Shown here: piece after piece, positions 5,162-13,441 of the stretch | Layout of the letters: each line of letters begins with the position of its first letter | How positions within the stretch are numbered: the first letter of the stretch is position 1 | Assembly: GCA_900550055.1 (NCBI GenBank) | Contig: URQU01000042.1 | Location: forward strand, 1 to 14,426 | DNA length: 14,426 nucleotides | Direction of reading: 5' to 3' | Origin: an uncultured Coriobacteriaceae bacterium | GTDB lineage: Bacteria > Actinomycetota > Coriobacteriia > Coriobacteriales > Eggerthellaceae | Program-made: the position numbers and the translations under genes | The notes under the pieces: model-generated | What the model saw: the letters and a program-made list of their open reading frames with translations, nothing else | What the model was told of the DNA's origin: nothing | Databases searched by the model: none

Positions 5162-6679
5162 TTAGCGCATGTTGGAGGCGTAAGGAGCCTTGTCCTTGAG
5201 CACGACATCGTGCGCGCCGCCCTCGACGATGGAAGTGGAGCTGATGACGGTGAGCTTGGCCTTGTCCTGGAACTCGGGGATGGTGAGCGCACCGCAGTTG
5301 CACATGGTGGACTTGATCTTCAACAGCGTGACCGCGATATTGTCCTTAAGCGGGCCGGCGTACGGCACGTAGGAGTCGACGCCCTCCTCGAACGACAGGC
5401 TCTTCTTGCCGCCCAGGTCGTAACGGCCCCAGTTGCGGGCACGGGCAGAGCCCTCGCCCCAGTATTCCTTCATGTAAGTGCCGTTGACCATGACCTTGGC
5501 CGACGGGGACTCGTCGAAGCGGGCGAAGTAACGGCCCAGCATGACGAAGTCGGCGCCCATGGCCAGCGCCAGGGAGATGTGGTGGTCGTAGACGATGCCG
5601 CCGTCGGAGCAGATGGGCACGTAGATGCCGGTTTCCTTGAAGTACTCGTCGCGGGCCTTGGCCACCTCGATGGTTGCCGTGGCCTGGCCGCGGCCGATGC
5701 CCTTGGTCTCGCGGGTGATGCAGATGGAACCGCCGCCGATGCCGATCTTCACGAAGTCGGCGCCAGCCTCTGCCAGGAAGCGGAAGCCCTCGCCGTCGAC
5801 GACGTTGCCTGCGCCGATCTTGACAGAGTCGCCGTAATGCTCGCGAACCCACTCGATGGTCATCTTCTGCCAGTCGGAATAGCCCTCGGAGCTGTCGATG
5901 CACAGTACGTCGGCGCCCGCCTCGACCAGCGCCGGCACGCGCTCGGCGTAGTCGCGGGAGTTGATGCCCGCGCCCACGATGTAGCGCTTGTGGCTGTCGA
6001 GCATTTCATTGGGGTTGGACTTATGGCTGTCGTAGTCCTTGCGGAACACCATGTAAACCAGATTGCCCTCGGCATCAACCAGCGGCAGGGAGTTCAGCTT
6101 GTGATCCCAGATGATGTCGTTGGCGACCTTGAGGGAGGTGTCCTCGGAGGCGGTGACCAGCTTCTCGAGCGGGGTCATGAACTCGGAGACCTTCTCCTCA
6201 CCGGTCATGCGGGACAGGCGGTAGTCGCGCTCGGTGACGACGCCGAGCAGCTTGCCGTGGGCGGAGCCATCGTCGGTGACGGGCATGGTGGAGTGGCCCG
6301 TCTGCTCCTTCAGGGCAACAACCTGGTTAAGCGTCATGTCAGGGGAAAGGTTGGCGTCGGACTCGACGAAGCCGGCCTTGTAGTTCTTCACGCGGGCGAC
6401 CATGGCAGCTTCCTGCTCGATGGTCTGGTTGCCGTAGATGAAGCTCAGACCGCCCTCGGTTGCCAGGGCGACGGCCATGTTGTCGTCGGACACGGCGGCC
6501 ATGATGGCGCTGACCATGGGGATATTGAGCGAAAGCGGGCACTCTTCCTGGCCCTTGCGGTACTTGACCAACGGGGTTTTCAGGCTCACCGACGCCGGAA
6601 CGCACGTAGCAGGCGTATGACCAGGTACCAGAAGATACTCGTTGAACGTACGTGACGGCTCGTCGTAATAATAAGCCAT
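5162..6679 (-). CDS. guaB: IMP dehydrogenase, divergent subtype
   Basis: GuaB oxidises IMP to XMP with NAD+, the committed step to GMP, in the cytoplasm. The protein is 505 residues. An N-terminal barrel segment (TFNEYLLVPGH, LNIPMVSAIMAAVS) is interrupted by two CBS domains at about 113-154 and 168-220, followed by the catalytic half. The Cys loop is GGGSICITRETKGIGRG with nucleophile Cys320, SDGGI is at 358-362, and the flap dyad Arg419-Tyr420 lies in NWGRYD. The C-terminal AHDVVLKDKAPY matches the usual GuaB tail. Differences from the classical enzyme include RETKGIGRGQA in place of RIVAGVGVPQ and MLGRYFARFDESP in place of MLGSMLAGTEESP. This places it in a separate IMPDH subgroup, but all catalytic residues I can check are present. 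The start is MAYYY, nine bases after AAGGAG; an in-frame ATG eight codons upstream is at the mRNA hairpin and has no ribosome site. Confidence 0.93.
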   Translation of the reverse strand: MAYYYDEPSRTFNEYLLVPGHTPATCVPASVSLKTPLVKYRKGQEECPLSLNIPMVSAIMAAVSDDNMAVALATEGGLSFIYGNQTIEQEAAMVARVKNYKAGFVESDANLSPDMTLNQVVALKEQTGHSTMPVTDDGSAHGKLLGVVTERDYRLSRMTGEEKVSEFMTPLEKLVTASEDTSLKVANDIIWDHKLNSLPLVDAEGNLVYMVFRKDYDSHKSNPNEMLDSHKRYIVGAGINSRDYAERVPALVEAGADVLCIDSSEGYSDWQKMTIEWVREHYGDSVKIGAGNVVDGEGFRFLAEAGADFVKIGIGGGSICITRETKGIGRGQATATIEVAKARDEYFKETGIYVPICSDGGIVYDHHISLALAMGADFVMLGRYFARFDESPSAKVMVNGTYMKEYWGEGSARARNWGRYDLGGKKSLSFEEGVDSYVPYAGPLKDNIAVTLLKIKSTMCNCGALTIPEFQDKAKLTVISSTSIVEGGAHDVVLKDKAPYASNMR

Positions 6680-6699
6680 GGGAGACGGCTCCTTCTCTC

Positions 6700-6729
6700 G
6701 CAACGGGATTTTCGTTGCTAGCCATTATA
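6700..6729 (-). promoter_or_regulatory. guaB -10 box and 5'-terminal mRNA hairpin
   Basis: A perfect -10, TATAAT (6724-6729), reads towards guaB; the -35 region is weak. The predicted start is at about 6717-6718, exactly where the inverted repeat GCAACG-(7 nt)-CGTTGC (6700-6718) begins. The transcript would thus start with a 6-bp hairpin about 13 nt before the AAGGAG site. This could stabilise the mRNA, or the DNA repeat could be an operator for a purine regulator. The position is seen; the role is inferred. Confidence 0.55.
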
Positions 6730-6815
6730 GTCACGCCGACGGCCCGATTGCGAGGGCGGGCCGGCAAATAGCGGAGAATGTGGAGAAACGCACGAAGAAC
6801 AGCGTCTCGGGCAGC

Positions 6816-6844
6816 AAAAAGGACCGCCGGTTCCCCAGCGGCCC
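6816..6844 (-). terminator. Intrinsic terminator of the NSS symporter gene
   Basis: On the minus strand, GGGCCGCTGG-GGAA-CCGGCGGTCC forms a 10-bp stem (two G-T pairs) with a GGAA tetraloop, followed by five T. It lies 33 nt after the symporter stop and ahead of the guaB promoter. Confidence 0.9.
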
Positions 6845-6876
6845 TACCAGGCGCGATATACGATTTCGAAGCCTTA

Positions 6877-8283
6877 TCAGCCCAGCCCCGCCCATTTCGC
6901 GATGATGGGAGCGTAACCCATAGCGAACACGATGAGCATGCCCACGGGGATGACGTAGGTCACGTAGCCGCGCGCCCATCGCGGGAACTTCAGGCCGCTG
7001 CCCGTATCGGCCTCCGCCAGGAAGCCTTCCCAGCCCCAGCCGCTTTTGCGCGTGCAGAACAGCACCAGCAGCAAGCCGCCCCATGGCAGGATATTGTTCG
7101 ACACCAGGAAGTCCTCGATGGCCTGGATGTCGCCGATGCCCGGGACCGTAAAGCCCGCCAGCACGTTGAAGCCCAGGACGCACGGCATGCTGAGCACTGC
7201 CAGCAGCACTCCGTTGACCAGGCACGCCTTCTTGCGCGGCGTCCCCCACTGGTCCATGGTGAAGCTCATGATGTTCTCGAACACGGCGATGACGGTGGAC
7301 AGCGCGGCAAACGTCATGAACACGAAGAACAGCACGGCCCACAGCTGGCCGAACGGCATCTCGTTGAACACGCTGGGCAGCGTGATGAACACCAGGCCCG
7401 GGCCCGAACCCGGCTCCACGCCGAACGCGAAGCAGGACGGGAAGATGACCAGACCCGCCATCAGCGCCACGAGCGTATCGAGGCCGGCCACGCGCACCGC
7501 CTCGCCCGTGAGCGTGTGGTCCTTGCCGATGTAGCTGCCGAAGATAGACATGCCGCCCATGCCGACCGAGACGGTGAAGAACGCCTGGCCCATGGCCGCG
7601 TACACGGCATCGCCGAACGTTGCCAGCTGCTCGGCCAGCGTGGCGCCGGCGAACATCTTGCTGAAATCGGGCATCAGATAGAAGCGCAGGCCCTCGGCCG
7701 CGCCCGGCAGCGTGACCGCGCGCACGCACAGGGCCACAAGCACCACGAACAGGGCCATCATCATGACCTTCGTCACGCGCTCCACGCCCTTCTGCACGCC
7801 GGCGCGCGTGACGCCCACACCCACGCCCACGATGATGAACATGTACACGGCAAGCTGCACCGGGTCGGCGAGCAGGCCATTGAAGACGTCGGCCACCTGG
7901 GAACTTTCCAGCCCCACGAACTCGCCGGAGGCGCTTTTCACCACGAAGGCGAGCATCCAGCCGCCCACGGTGGTGTAGAACATCATGAGCAGGTAGTTGC
8001 CGGCAAGGGCCAGCCATTTGAACGTGTGCCACTTCGTGCCCGCCGGCTCAAGAACATCGTAGCTGCGCGCGATGGAGCGCTGGCTTGCGCGGCCGGCGGC
8101 GAACTCCATGATGAGGGCCGGAAGCGCGAAGATGGCCAGGAACACCAGGTACATGATCACGAACGCCGCCCCGCCGTATTCTCCCGTGATATAGGGGAAG
8201 CGCCATACGTTGCCCAAGCCGATGGCGCAGCCTGCGCTCACCAGAATGAACCCAAGACGGGTTCCAAACTTCTCGCGTTCCAT
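6877..8283 (-). CDS. Sodium-dependent NSS/SNF-family amino acid or amine symporter
   Basis: The neurotransmitter:sodium symporter family couples Na+ entry to uptake of amino acids or related small molecules across the cytoplasmic membrane. The protein is 468 residues with about 11 hydrophobic segments by eye, the size of bacterial MhsT/TnaT-type members. TM1 carries the family signature, with its unwound middle: SAGCAIGLGNVWRFPY, about residues 16-31. TM6 contains GQAFFTVSVGMGGMSIFGSY, and TM8 holds FAALSTVIAVFENIMSF. Substrate cannot be read from sequence; hydrophobic amino acids such as tryptophan are common for bacterial members. The start ATG (MEREKFG) has GGAGG four bases upstream; a longer in-frame start adds 13 Arg-rich residues across the preceding hairpin and is unlikely. 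It follows the ABC gene on the same strand with a terminator hairpin between, so how it is expressed is an open point. Confidence 0.94.
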   Translation of the reverse strand: MEREKFGTRLGFILVSAGCAIGLGNVWRFPYITGEYGGAAFVIMYLVFLAIFALPALIMEFAAGRASQRSIARSYDVLEPAGTKWHTFKWLALAGNYLLMMFYTTVGGWMLAFVVKSASGEFVGLESSQVADVFNGLLADPVQLAVYMFIIVGVGVGVTRAGVQKGVERVTKVMMMALFVVLVALCVRAVTLPGAAEGLRFYLMPDFSKMFAGATLAEQLATFGDAVYAAMGQAFFTVSVGMGGMSIFGSYIGKDHTLTGEAVRVAGLDTLVALMAGLVIFPSCFAFGVEPGSGPGLVFITLPSVFNEMPFGQLWAVLFFVFMTFAALSTVIAVFENIMSFTMDQWGTPRKKACLVNGVLLAVLSMPCVLGFNVLAGFTVPGIGDIQAIEDFLVSNNILPWGGLLLVLFCTRKSGWGWEGFLAEADTGSGLKFPRWARGYVTYVIPVGMLIVFAMGYAPIIAKWAGLG

Positions 8284-8320
8284 TCGTCCTCCAAACCGCG
8301 CGTCGCGGCGCGCGTAACGC

Positions 8321-8351
8321 AAAAACGCCCGGCGTAGCGATACGCCGGGCG
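8321..8351 (-). terminator. Intrinsic terminator after the ABC gene, possible attenuator of the symporter
   Basis: On the minus strand, CGCCCGGCGTA-TCGC-TACGCCGGGCG is a perfect 11-bp stem with a tetraloop and five T. It is 71 nt downstream of the ABC stop and its T-run ends only 37 nt before the symporter ATG. That remaining segment holds a ribosome site but has no room for a promoter, so symporter mRNA must pass through this hairpin or start within it. Confidence 0.9.
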
Positions 8352-8369
8352 CTCACAATCAACCCTTGC

Positions 8370-8375
8370 AGTGTA
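8370..8375 (-). promoter_or_regulatory. Weak candidate -10 upstream of the symporter leader
   Basis: TACACT on the minus strand matches four of six -10 positions and would start RNA near 8363, just ahead of the terminator hairpin. The -35 region at 17-18 bp is poor. It is the best candidate I see for a separate symporter promoter, but it is weak. Confidence 0.2.
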
Positions 8376-8422
8376 GCGGAAAGCGGGATCTGCCGCCAGA
8401 AACGTTACCGAACGCGGTCGCC

Positions 8423-11400
8423 TTATTCCGACCGCAGGGCCTCGACCGGGTCCTTTCTGCTGGCGGCGCTTGAGGGGATAAGGCCCGCCAGGAACGTGAG
8501 CAACACGCTGATGGCCACGAGCACCACCGCCGCCTGCCAGGGCAGGATCGCCACGTTGCGGACGTCGAACAGCGAGTACACGATGGCGTTGGCGGGAATG
8601 CAGGCAAGCGCGGTCAACCCGATGCCGATGGCGCCTGCCGTGAAGCCCACGATGACGGTCTCGGCGTTGAACACGCGGCTGATATCGCCTTTGCTAGCGC
8701 CGATGGAACGCAGGATGCCGATCTCCTTCTTGCGCTCGAGCACGCTGATATAGGTGATCACCCCGATCATGATGGAGCTGACCACCAACGAGATGGCGAC
8801 GAACGCCACCAGCACGTAGCTGATCATGTTCACGATGGTGGTGACCGAGCTCATCAGCGCGCCCACGATATCGGTGTAGCTGACAACCTTGCCCTCTTCG
8901 CCGTTCGACTCCATGCGGTCGTTGTAGGCGTCGAGGATATCGATGACGCTTTGCTTGCTGGGGAAATCCTTCGGGTAGATGTCGATGCTGGCGGGCTTGG
9001 CGTAATCCGCCCAGCCCAGCTTCTTCATGTTGTTGTCGTAGCTGGACTGCTCGGTGGACATGAGGCTTGCCATGAGCTCGGCAAGCTCGTTCTCATCCAT
9101 GCTCATCTGGAAGGCGTCGGCGAACGCGGATTCGTCGATGCCCATGGCGCTGGACATATTGCCAGCGAGCCTGGTCATATACGAGTTCATCGCGGCGGAT
9201 ACCTGCTGCTGCATCGCGCTTGCGAACCGGGTCATCACCTGCGCCATGGCGCTTTGCATATAGGTTTGCATGGCAGCGCCGAGCTGCGTTTGCAGCTGCG
9301 AGGAGATGGCCTGGGTCAGTGCCGGAAGCAGCTGCTGCTGGAGCTGCTGGCCGATCTGCTGCGAAAGCTTATCGCGCAGCTGCTGCTCGATCTGGCTTGA
9401 CATGCCGCTGAAATCGACGGAGTCGGCGATGATCTGCTGCATGGCGGCCTGCGTGGCGGGATCGGCTAGATATGCCGCCACGGCCGTATCGACGCTGCCC
9501 GCATATTCCGGATGCGCCGCCAGCCATGCAGGGTACCCTTGCACGATGCCCATGACGCCGGCGGTGAGCACATCGGTTTTTATGGTGGGCCGCACGCCGT
9601 CGAAGCTGATGTCCAGCCCGCTGAAATCAAGATTGAGCTTGCTTACGTCGATGGCGCTCAGGTCGATGCTGATAGAGGATGCATCGAAGACAGGCAAGCT
9701 GGAAAGATCCAGGTTCATGCCCGACAAATCCATGCTGGCGCCCAAATCGGCTTCCTGCAGCCCCGCGGCCAGCGCGCTCTCGTCGAACGTGAAGGCGCTC
9801 TGCAGCTTCTGCCCGTCGATGGTGAACAGGCTTGACATATCGAAGCCGTTGCCGTTTTTCTGGTCGTTTTCCTCATCGGCGAACGACTTGCCCGTGATCA
9901 CGTTCGTCGCCGGGTTCGCCTTCTGGTCCTGCACGATCTGGGTGTTCCCCGCCTGGTCGATCAGGTGGTTCACCAAGCTTGAGGGGTAGTACAGCCCCGT
10001 CTGCAGGGAGGTGATCTTCGCGCCCTCCTTCGGCTTCACGACGCCCGCGATCTTCAGCGTTTCCCCGTTGTCCACCAGGTTCCTCATGTAGGCATCGTCG
10101 CCGGATTTGTCCTTCCACACGCCGTATTCGTCGTCGCGCTGGTAGAAGTCCGCGGCGTTCACCAGCTTGAAGGTGACGCCCATCAGGTCGTTATAGGAAA
10201 ACGACAGGCTGTCGCTCGGCACATTGACGGCCTCCTCGTTGGCGAAGGCGCGCACCATGCTCTCGAGCTCGGCATGGTCGCGCAAACCCATGGAGTAGAG
10301 CATGAAATCGCTCACGCTGCCGCCCGGGGTGAGCACCAGCACGATCTCGTCGTAGTTTTCGGGCCAATGACCTGCCATAACGTCGTATTGGCCCTCGACC
10401 ATGCCCATGTTGTCGGGCAGCTTGTAGAAGATGTTGGTGCTCATCATCGACGACATGATGCCGTTCGAAGCCGTGGAGGAGCCCAGACCGATGCTGGCGA
10501 ACGACTTGTCCGGGTTCACCTGATGCGCGCCGCCCGACGTGTCGGAGCCGAAGATCTGCGGCGTGACATTGTAGCCGTACTCGATGGAGCTCACATACGG
10601 CTCCACGCCCGATTCGCCCGAGTCGAGGTATTCCTTCAACGACGTAAGGTCGTTGCTGCCGATGCTGTCGAAGGTGCTCGCGATCATCTTCGACTCGTGC
10701 ACGGGCTTACCCGAATCGTCATCGGATGCGTCATCCTGGGCCTTCTCCGCCGACGAGCCTTCCGAACCGCTGCCGAGCCCCATCATGCTGGTCATGTCGA
10801 ACCCTTGGTCCTGGATCTGCAACGGGTATTCGGAAAGCGTCTCCTCTTCCACATTGGCGATGTAGCTGTTCACGCCGTTGGCCAGCGACAAGATGGCGGC
10901 AATGCCGATGATGCCGATGCTGCCCGCGAACGCCGTCATGAGCGTGCGGCCCTTCTTCGTGAGCAGGTTTTTGAACGACAGGGAAAGCGCCGTGAGGAAC
11001 GACATGCTGGTGCGGCGAGCTTGCTTCGCGGCGCGGCGCGGGCTATTCTCGGCCGCCGGGTCGAACGGGCGGGTATCGTCGCGGATGACGCCGTCTGCCA
11101 AGGTGACGATGCGCGTAGCGTAGCGCTGCGCCAGCTCGGGGTTATGCGTGACCATAATGACCAGACGATCGTCCGCAATCTCAGTGAGCAGATCCATGAT
11201 TTGCACGCTGGTCTTGGAATCGAGCGCGCCCGTAGGCTCGTCTGCCAGCAAGATCTCGGGGTCGTTGATGAGCGCACGGGCGATGGCGACGCGCTGCATC
11301 TGGCCGCCGGAGAGCTGGCTAGGCTTCTTGTTGACATGCTCTGCAAGCCCCACGCGGCCGAGCGCCTCGACGGCGCACTGACGACGCTCGGCACGGGACA

Positions 11401-11737
11401 CGCCGGAAAGCGTGAGGGCCAGCTCGACGTTTTCCAGAATGGTCTGATGTGGGATAAGGTTGTAGGCTTGGAACACGAAGCCGATGCGGTTGTTGCGATA
11501 TGCGTCCCAATCGCGATCTTTGTACTCGCTTGTGGACACGCCGTCGATGAGCAGGTTTCCGTCGTCGTAATGATCAAGGCCGCCGATGATGTTGAGCATG
11601 GTGGTCTTGCCCGAGCCCGAAGGGCCCAGCACCGCCACGAACTCGTTGTCGCGGAAGGCCACCGACACATGATCGAGCGCGGTTTGCGTGAAGTCCGCGG
11701 TGGTGTAGGACTTGCACACGTTTATCAGTTGCAGCAT
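8423..11737 (-). CDS. Fused ABC ATPase-FtsX permease with very large extracytoplasmic domain
   Basis: The protein is 1104 residues, a single-chain MacB/LolD-like ABC transporter. Residues 1-225 are the ATPase: Walker A GPSGSGKTT at 38-46, Q-loop Gln90, signature LSGGQ at 142-146, Walker B ILLADEP with Asp166-Glu167, and H-loop His198; all are intact. TM1 is at about 266-292. Residues 293-960 are predicted outside the membrane. The C-terminal FtsX domain has three more segments (about 963-997, 1029-1052, 1067-1090), with the ERKKEIGILRSIGASKGDI coupling motif between the first two and the usual DPVEALR end. The outer region contains a Ser/Asp/Met-rich stretch (310-345), a block of repeated DLS-type units (669-714) and a Gln-rich helical segment (763-870). 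MacB-type proteins usually transmit mechanical force to the periplasm or cell surface rather than importing solutes. The substrate is unknown. The start is the ATG seven bases after AAAGG. It probably acts as a homodimer (family inference). Confidence 0.9.
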   Translation of the reverse strand: MLQLINVCKSYTTADFTQTALDHVSVAFRDNEFVAVLGPSGSGKTTMLNIIGGLDHYDDGNLLIDGVSTSEYKDRDWDAYRNNRIGFVFQAYNLIPHQTILENVELALTLSGVSRAERRQCAVEALGRVGLAEHVNKKPSQLSGGQMQRVAIARALINDPEILLADEPTGALDSKTSVQIMDLLTEIADDRLVIMVTHNPELAQRYATRIVTLADGVIRDDTRPFDPAAENSPRRAAKQARRTSMSFLTALSLSFKNLLTKKGRTLMTAFAGSIGIIGIAAILSLANGVNSYIANVEEETLSEYPLQIQDQGFDMTSMMGLGSGSEGSSAEKAQDDASDDDSGKPVHESKMIASTFDSIGSNDLTSLKEYLDSGESGVEPYVSSIEYGYNVTPQIFGSDTSGGAHQVNPDKSFASIGLGSSTASNGIMSSMMSTNIFYKLPDNMGMVEGQYDVMAGHWPENYDEIVLVLTPGGSVSDFMLYSMGLRDHAELESMVRAFANEEAVNVPSDSLSFSYNDLMGVTFKLVNAADFYQRDDEYGVWKDKSGDDAYMRNLVDNGETLKIAGVVKPKEGAKITSLQTGLYYPSSLVNHLIDQAGNTQIVQDQKANPATNVITGKSFADEENDQKNGNGFDMSSLFTIDGQKLQSAFTFDESALAAGLQEADLGASMDLSGMNLDLSSLPVFDASSISIDLSAIDVSKLNLDFSGLDISFDGVRPTIKTDVLTAGVMGIVQGYPAWLAAHPEYAGSVDTAVAAYLADPATQAAMQQIIADSVDFSGMSSQIEQQLRDKLSQQIGQQLQQQLLPALTQAISSQLQTQLGAAMQTYMQSAMAQVMTRFASAMQQQVSAAMNSYMTRLAGNMSSAMGIDESAFADAFQMSMDENELAELMASLMSTEQSSYDNNMKKLGWADYAKPASIDIYPKDFPSKQSVIDILDAYNDRMESNGEEGKVVSYTDIVGALMSSVTTIVNMISYVLVAFVAISLVVSSIMIGVITYISVLERKKEIGILRSIGASKGDISRVFNAETVIVGFTAGAIGIGLTALACIPANAIVYSLFDVRNVAILPWQAAVVLVAISVLLTFLAGLIPSSAASRKDPVEALRSE

Positions 11738-11772
11738 GCAGCCGCCTTTCGAATTTGAAGACAATCGCTATG

Positions 11773-11778
11773 ATTATC
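11773..11778 (-). promoter_or_regulatory. Weak candidate -10 for the ABC gene
   Basis: GATAAT on the minus strand is one base from consensus and would start RNA about 30 nt before the ABC start codon, but no -35 is evident. The overlapping plus-strand TATGAT (11769-11774) could equally serve the divergent aminopeptidase gene. Otherwise the 230-bp divergent gap (11738-11967) shows nothing I can assign. Confidence 0.25.
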
Positions 11779-11967
11779 CCCCCGCCGCGCGCCCCATCCG
11801 CCCCGTTTTCGCGAAATGCGTGGAATCCGTTACCTTCTCCGCAAACCGCAATCGTCGCCGGCGCAGTTGTCGGCTTTCCCGGTTGCGCCCCTTCCCCTCC
11901 TAGCATGCCCGCGACTGTTGGCGTACTATCGTCTGCGAGCAACGATCCCCGAATGCAAGGAGCGTAT

Positions 11968-13374
11968 ATGGAACGCGAATCCGCGTGGAAACGCTACGAT
12001 GAGGACCAGCTGGCCGAGCTCGAGCAGCTCGCCGCCGGCTACATCGACTTCATCTCCGAGAACAAGACCGAGCGCGAGTTCTCCGCCGCAGCCATCCGCA
12101 GCGCCGAGGCCGCCGGCTACGAAAACCTTGACACCGCCATCTCCGCAGGCCGCAAGCTTGCCCCCGGCGACAAGGTGTGGGCAACCATGCGCAACAAGGC
12201 CGTCATCCTGGTGCAGCTGGGCGCCCGCCCGCTGACCGACGGCATGAACATCCTTGGTGCGCACATCGACAGCCCGCGCCTGGACGTCAAGCAGAACCCG
12301 CTGTACGAGTCCAGCGAGCTTGCCTTCATGGACACCCATTACTACGGCGGCATCAAGCACTACCAATGGGTCACCGTCCCGCTGGCGCTGCACGGCGTGA
12401 TCGCCAAGAAGGACGGCAGCGTGGTGGACGTGAAGATCGGCGAGGACGCCGACGATCCCGTCTTCTGCATCTCCGACCTGCTCATCCACCTGGCGAACCA
12501 GCAGATGGGCAAGAAGGCCAACGAGGTCGTGGAAGGCGAGGCGCTTGACATCCTGGTCGGCAACCGCCCGCTGGTGATGCGCGACGAGGATGGCGAGGCC
12601 AAGGAGCAGAAGGACCCCGTGAAGGCTTTCGCTCTGAAGCTGCTTGCCGACAAATACGGCATCGAGGAAGAGGACTTCCTGTCCGCCGAGCTTGAGGTCG
12701 TTCCCGCCGGCCGTGCCCGCGACCTAGGCTTCGACCGTAGCATGGTGCTGGGTTACGGGCAGGACGACAGCGTATGCGCCTACACCTCGCTGGTGGCGCA
12801 GCTAGCCGTTGCCGGCGAGGAGCTCGACCGCGCCGCCGTGTGCGTGCTCGTGGACAAGGAGGAGATCGGCAGCGTGGGCGCCACGGGCATGGCCTCGCAG
12901 TTCTTCGAGAACACCATCGCCGAGATCATGGAACTTGCCGGCGAGGGCGGCATGCTGCCGCTGCGCCGCGCGCTGGCCGCTTCCGCCATGCTCTCCTCCG
13001 ACGTCTCCGCAGGCTTCGACCCCGCCTACGCCAACGTGTTCGAGGCGAAGAACAGCGCATACCTGGGCCACGGCCTGGTGTTCAACAAGTACACGGGGGC
13101 GCGCGGCAAGTCGGGCAGCAACGATGCCCGCGCCGAGTACATGGCGCGCATCCGCAAGATCATGGACGACGCCGGCGTGCAGTTCCAAACCTGCGAGCTG
13201 GGCAAGGTCGACGCCGGCGGCGGCGGGACCATCGCGTACATCCCCGCCAAGTACGGCATGGACGTCATCGACTCCGGCGTGGCGGTGCTTTCCATGCACA
13301 GCCCCTGGGAGGCCACCAGCAAGGCCGACATCTACGAGGCCGAACGCGGATACGAGGCGTTCCTGCGCGCATAA
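11968..13374 (+). CDS. M18-family metalloaminopeptidase
   Basis: M18 enzymes (aspartyl aminopeptidase and aminopeptidase I) are cytosolic, di-metal, usually dodecameric exopeptidases that finish intracellular peptide breakdown. The protein is 468 residues, a typical length. Metal and catalytic residues are in the expected order: His99 with Asp101 in LGAHIDSPRLD, bridging Asp266 in YGQDDSVC, Glu298-Glu299 in VDKEEIGS, Asp345 in SSDVSAG and His444 in MHSPWE. Residue preference (acidic or neutral N-terminal) cannot be decided by eye; annotations of close family members are often just 'aminopeptidase'. The start ATG has AAGGAG five bases upstream; the open frame runs further 5', but that part is proline-rich, unlike the family, and crosses the divergent intergenic region. 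It is transcribed alone, divergent from the ABC gene and convergent with purB. Confidence 0.95.
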   Translation: MERESAWKRYDEDQLAELEQLAAGYIDFISENKTEREFSAAAIRSAEAAGYENLDTAISAGRKLAPGDKVWATMRNKAVILVQLGARPLTDGMNILGAHIDSPRLDVKQNPLYESSELAFMDTHYYGGIKHYQWVTVPLALHGVIAKKDGSVVDVKIGEDADDPVFCISDLLIHLANQQMGKKANEVVEGEALDILVGNRPLVMRDEDGEAKEQKDPVKAFALKLLADKYGIEEEDFLSAELEVVPAGRARDLGFDRSMVLGYGQDDSVCAYTSLVAQLAVAGEELDRAAVCVLVDKEEIGSVGATGMASQFFENTIAEIMELAGEGGMLPLRRALAASAMLSSDVSAGFDPAYANVFEAKNSAYLGHGLVFNKYTGARGKSGSNDARAEYMARIRKIMDDAGVQFQTCELGKVDAGGGGTIAYIPAKYGMDVIDSGVAVLSMHSPWEATSKADIYEAERGYEAFLRA

Positions 13375-13441
13375 CGGGCAGCGGGCGCGGGAACGAAGAC
13401 CGCTCCCGCACGCAACCTCGGAAAACCGTCGACAGACAGCA

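Noticed and set aside
5210..6655. 481-codon plus-strand open frame opposite guaB
   Set aside because: Composition is the Val/Gly/Asp/Ala/His-rich type produced by reading a GC-rich gene backwards; guaB on the other strand is certain.
6680..6703. Alternative upstream ATG for guaB (adds MREKEPSP)
   Set aside because: It would lie within the 5' hairpin without a ribosome site; the ATG at 6679 has AAGGAG at good spacing.
6778..8337. 519-codon plus-strand open frame and 433-codon minus-strand frame over the symporter
   Set aside because: The first is His/Arg/Glu-rich with no domain; the second is an out-of-frame shadow. The symporter frame has clear NSS motifs.
10274..11758. 494-codon plus-strand open frame opposite the ABC ATPase domain
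   Set aside because: Antisense shadow; the opposite strand has complete Walker and signature motifs.
11755..11967. Extended start for the M18 aminopeptidase
   Set aside because: The extra 71 residues are Pro/Arg-rich, unlike the family, and cover the divergent promoter region.
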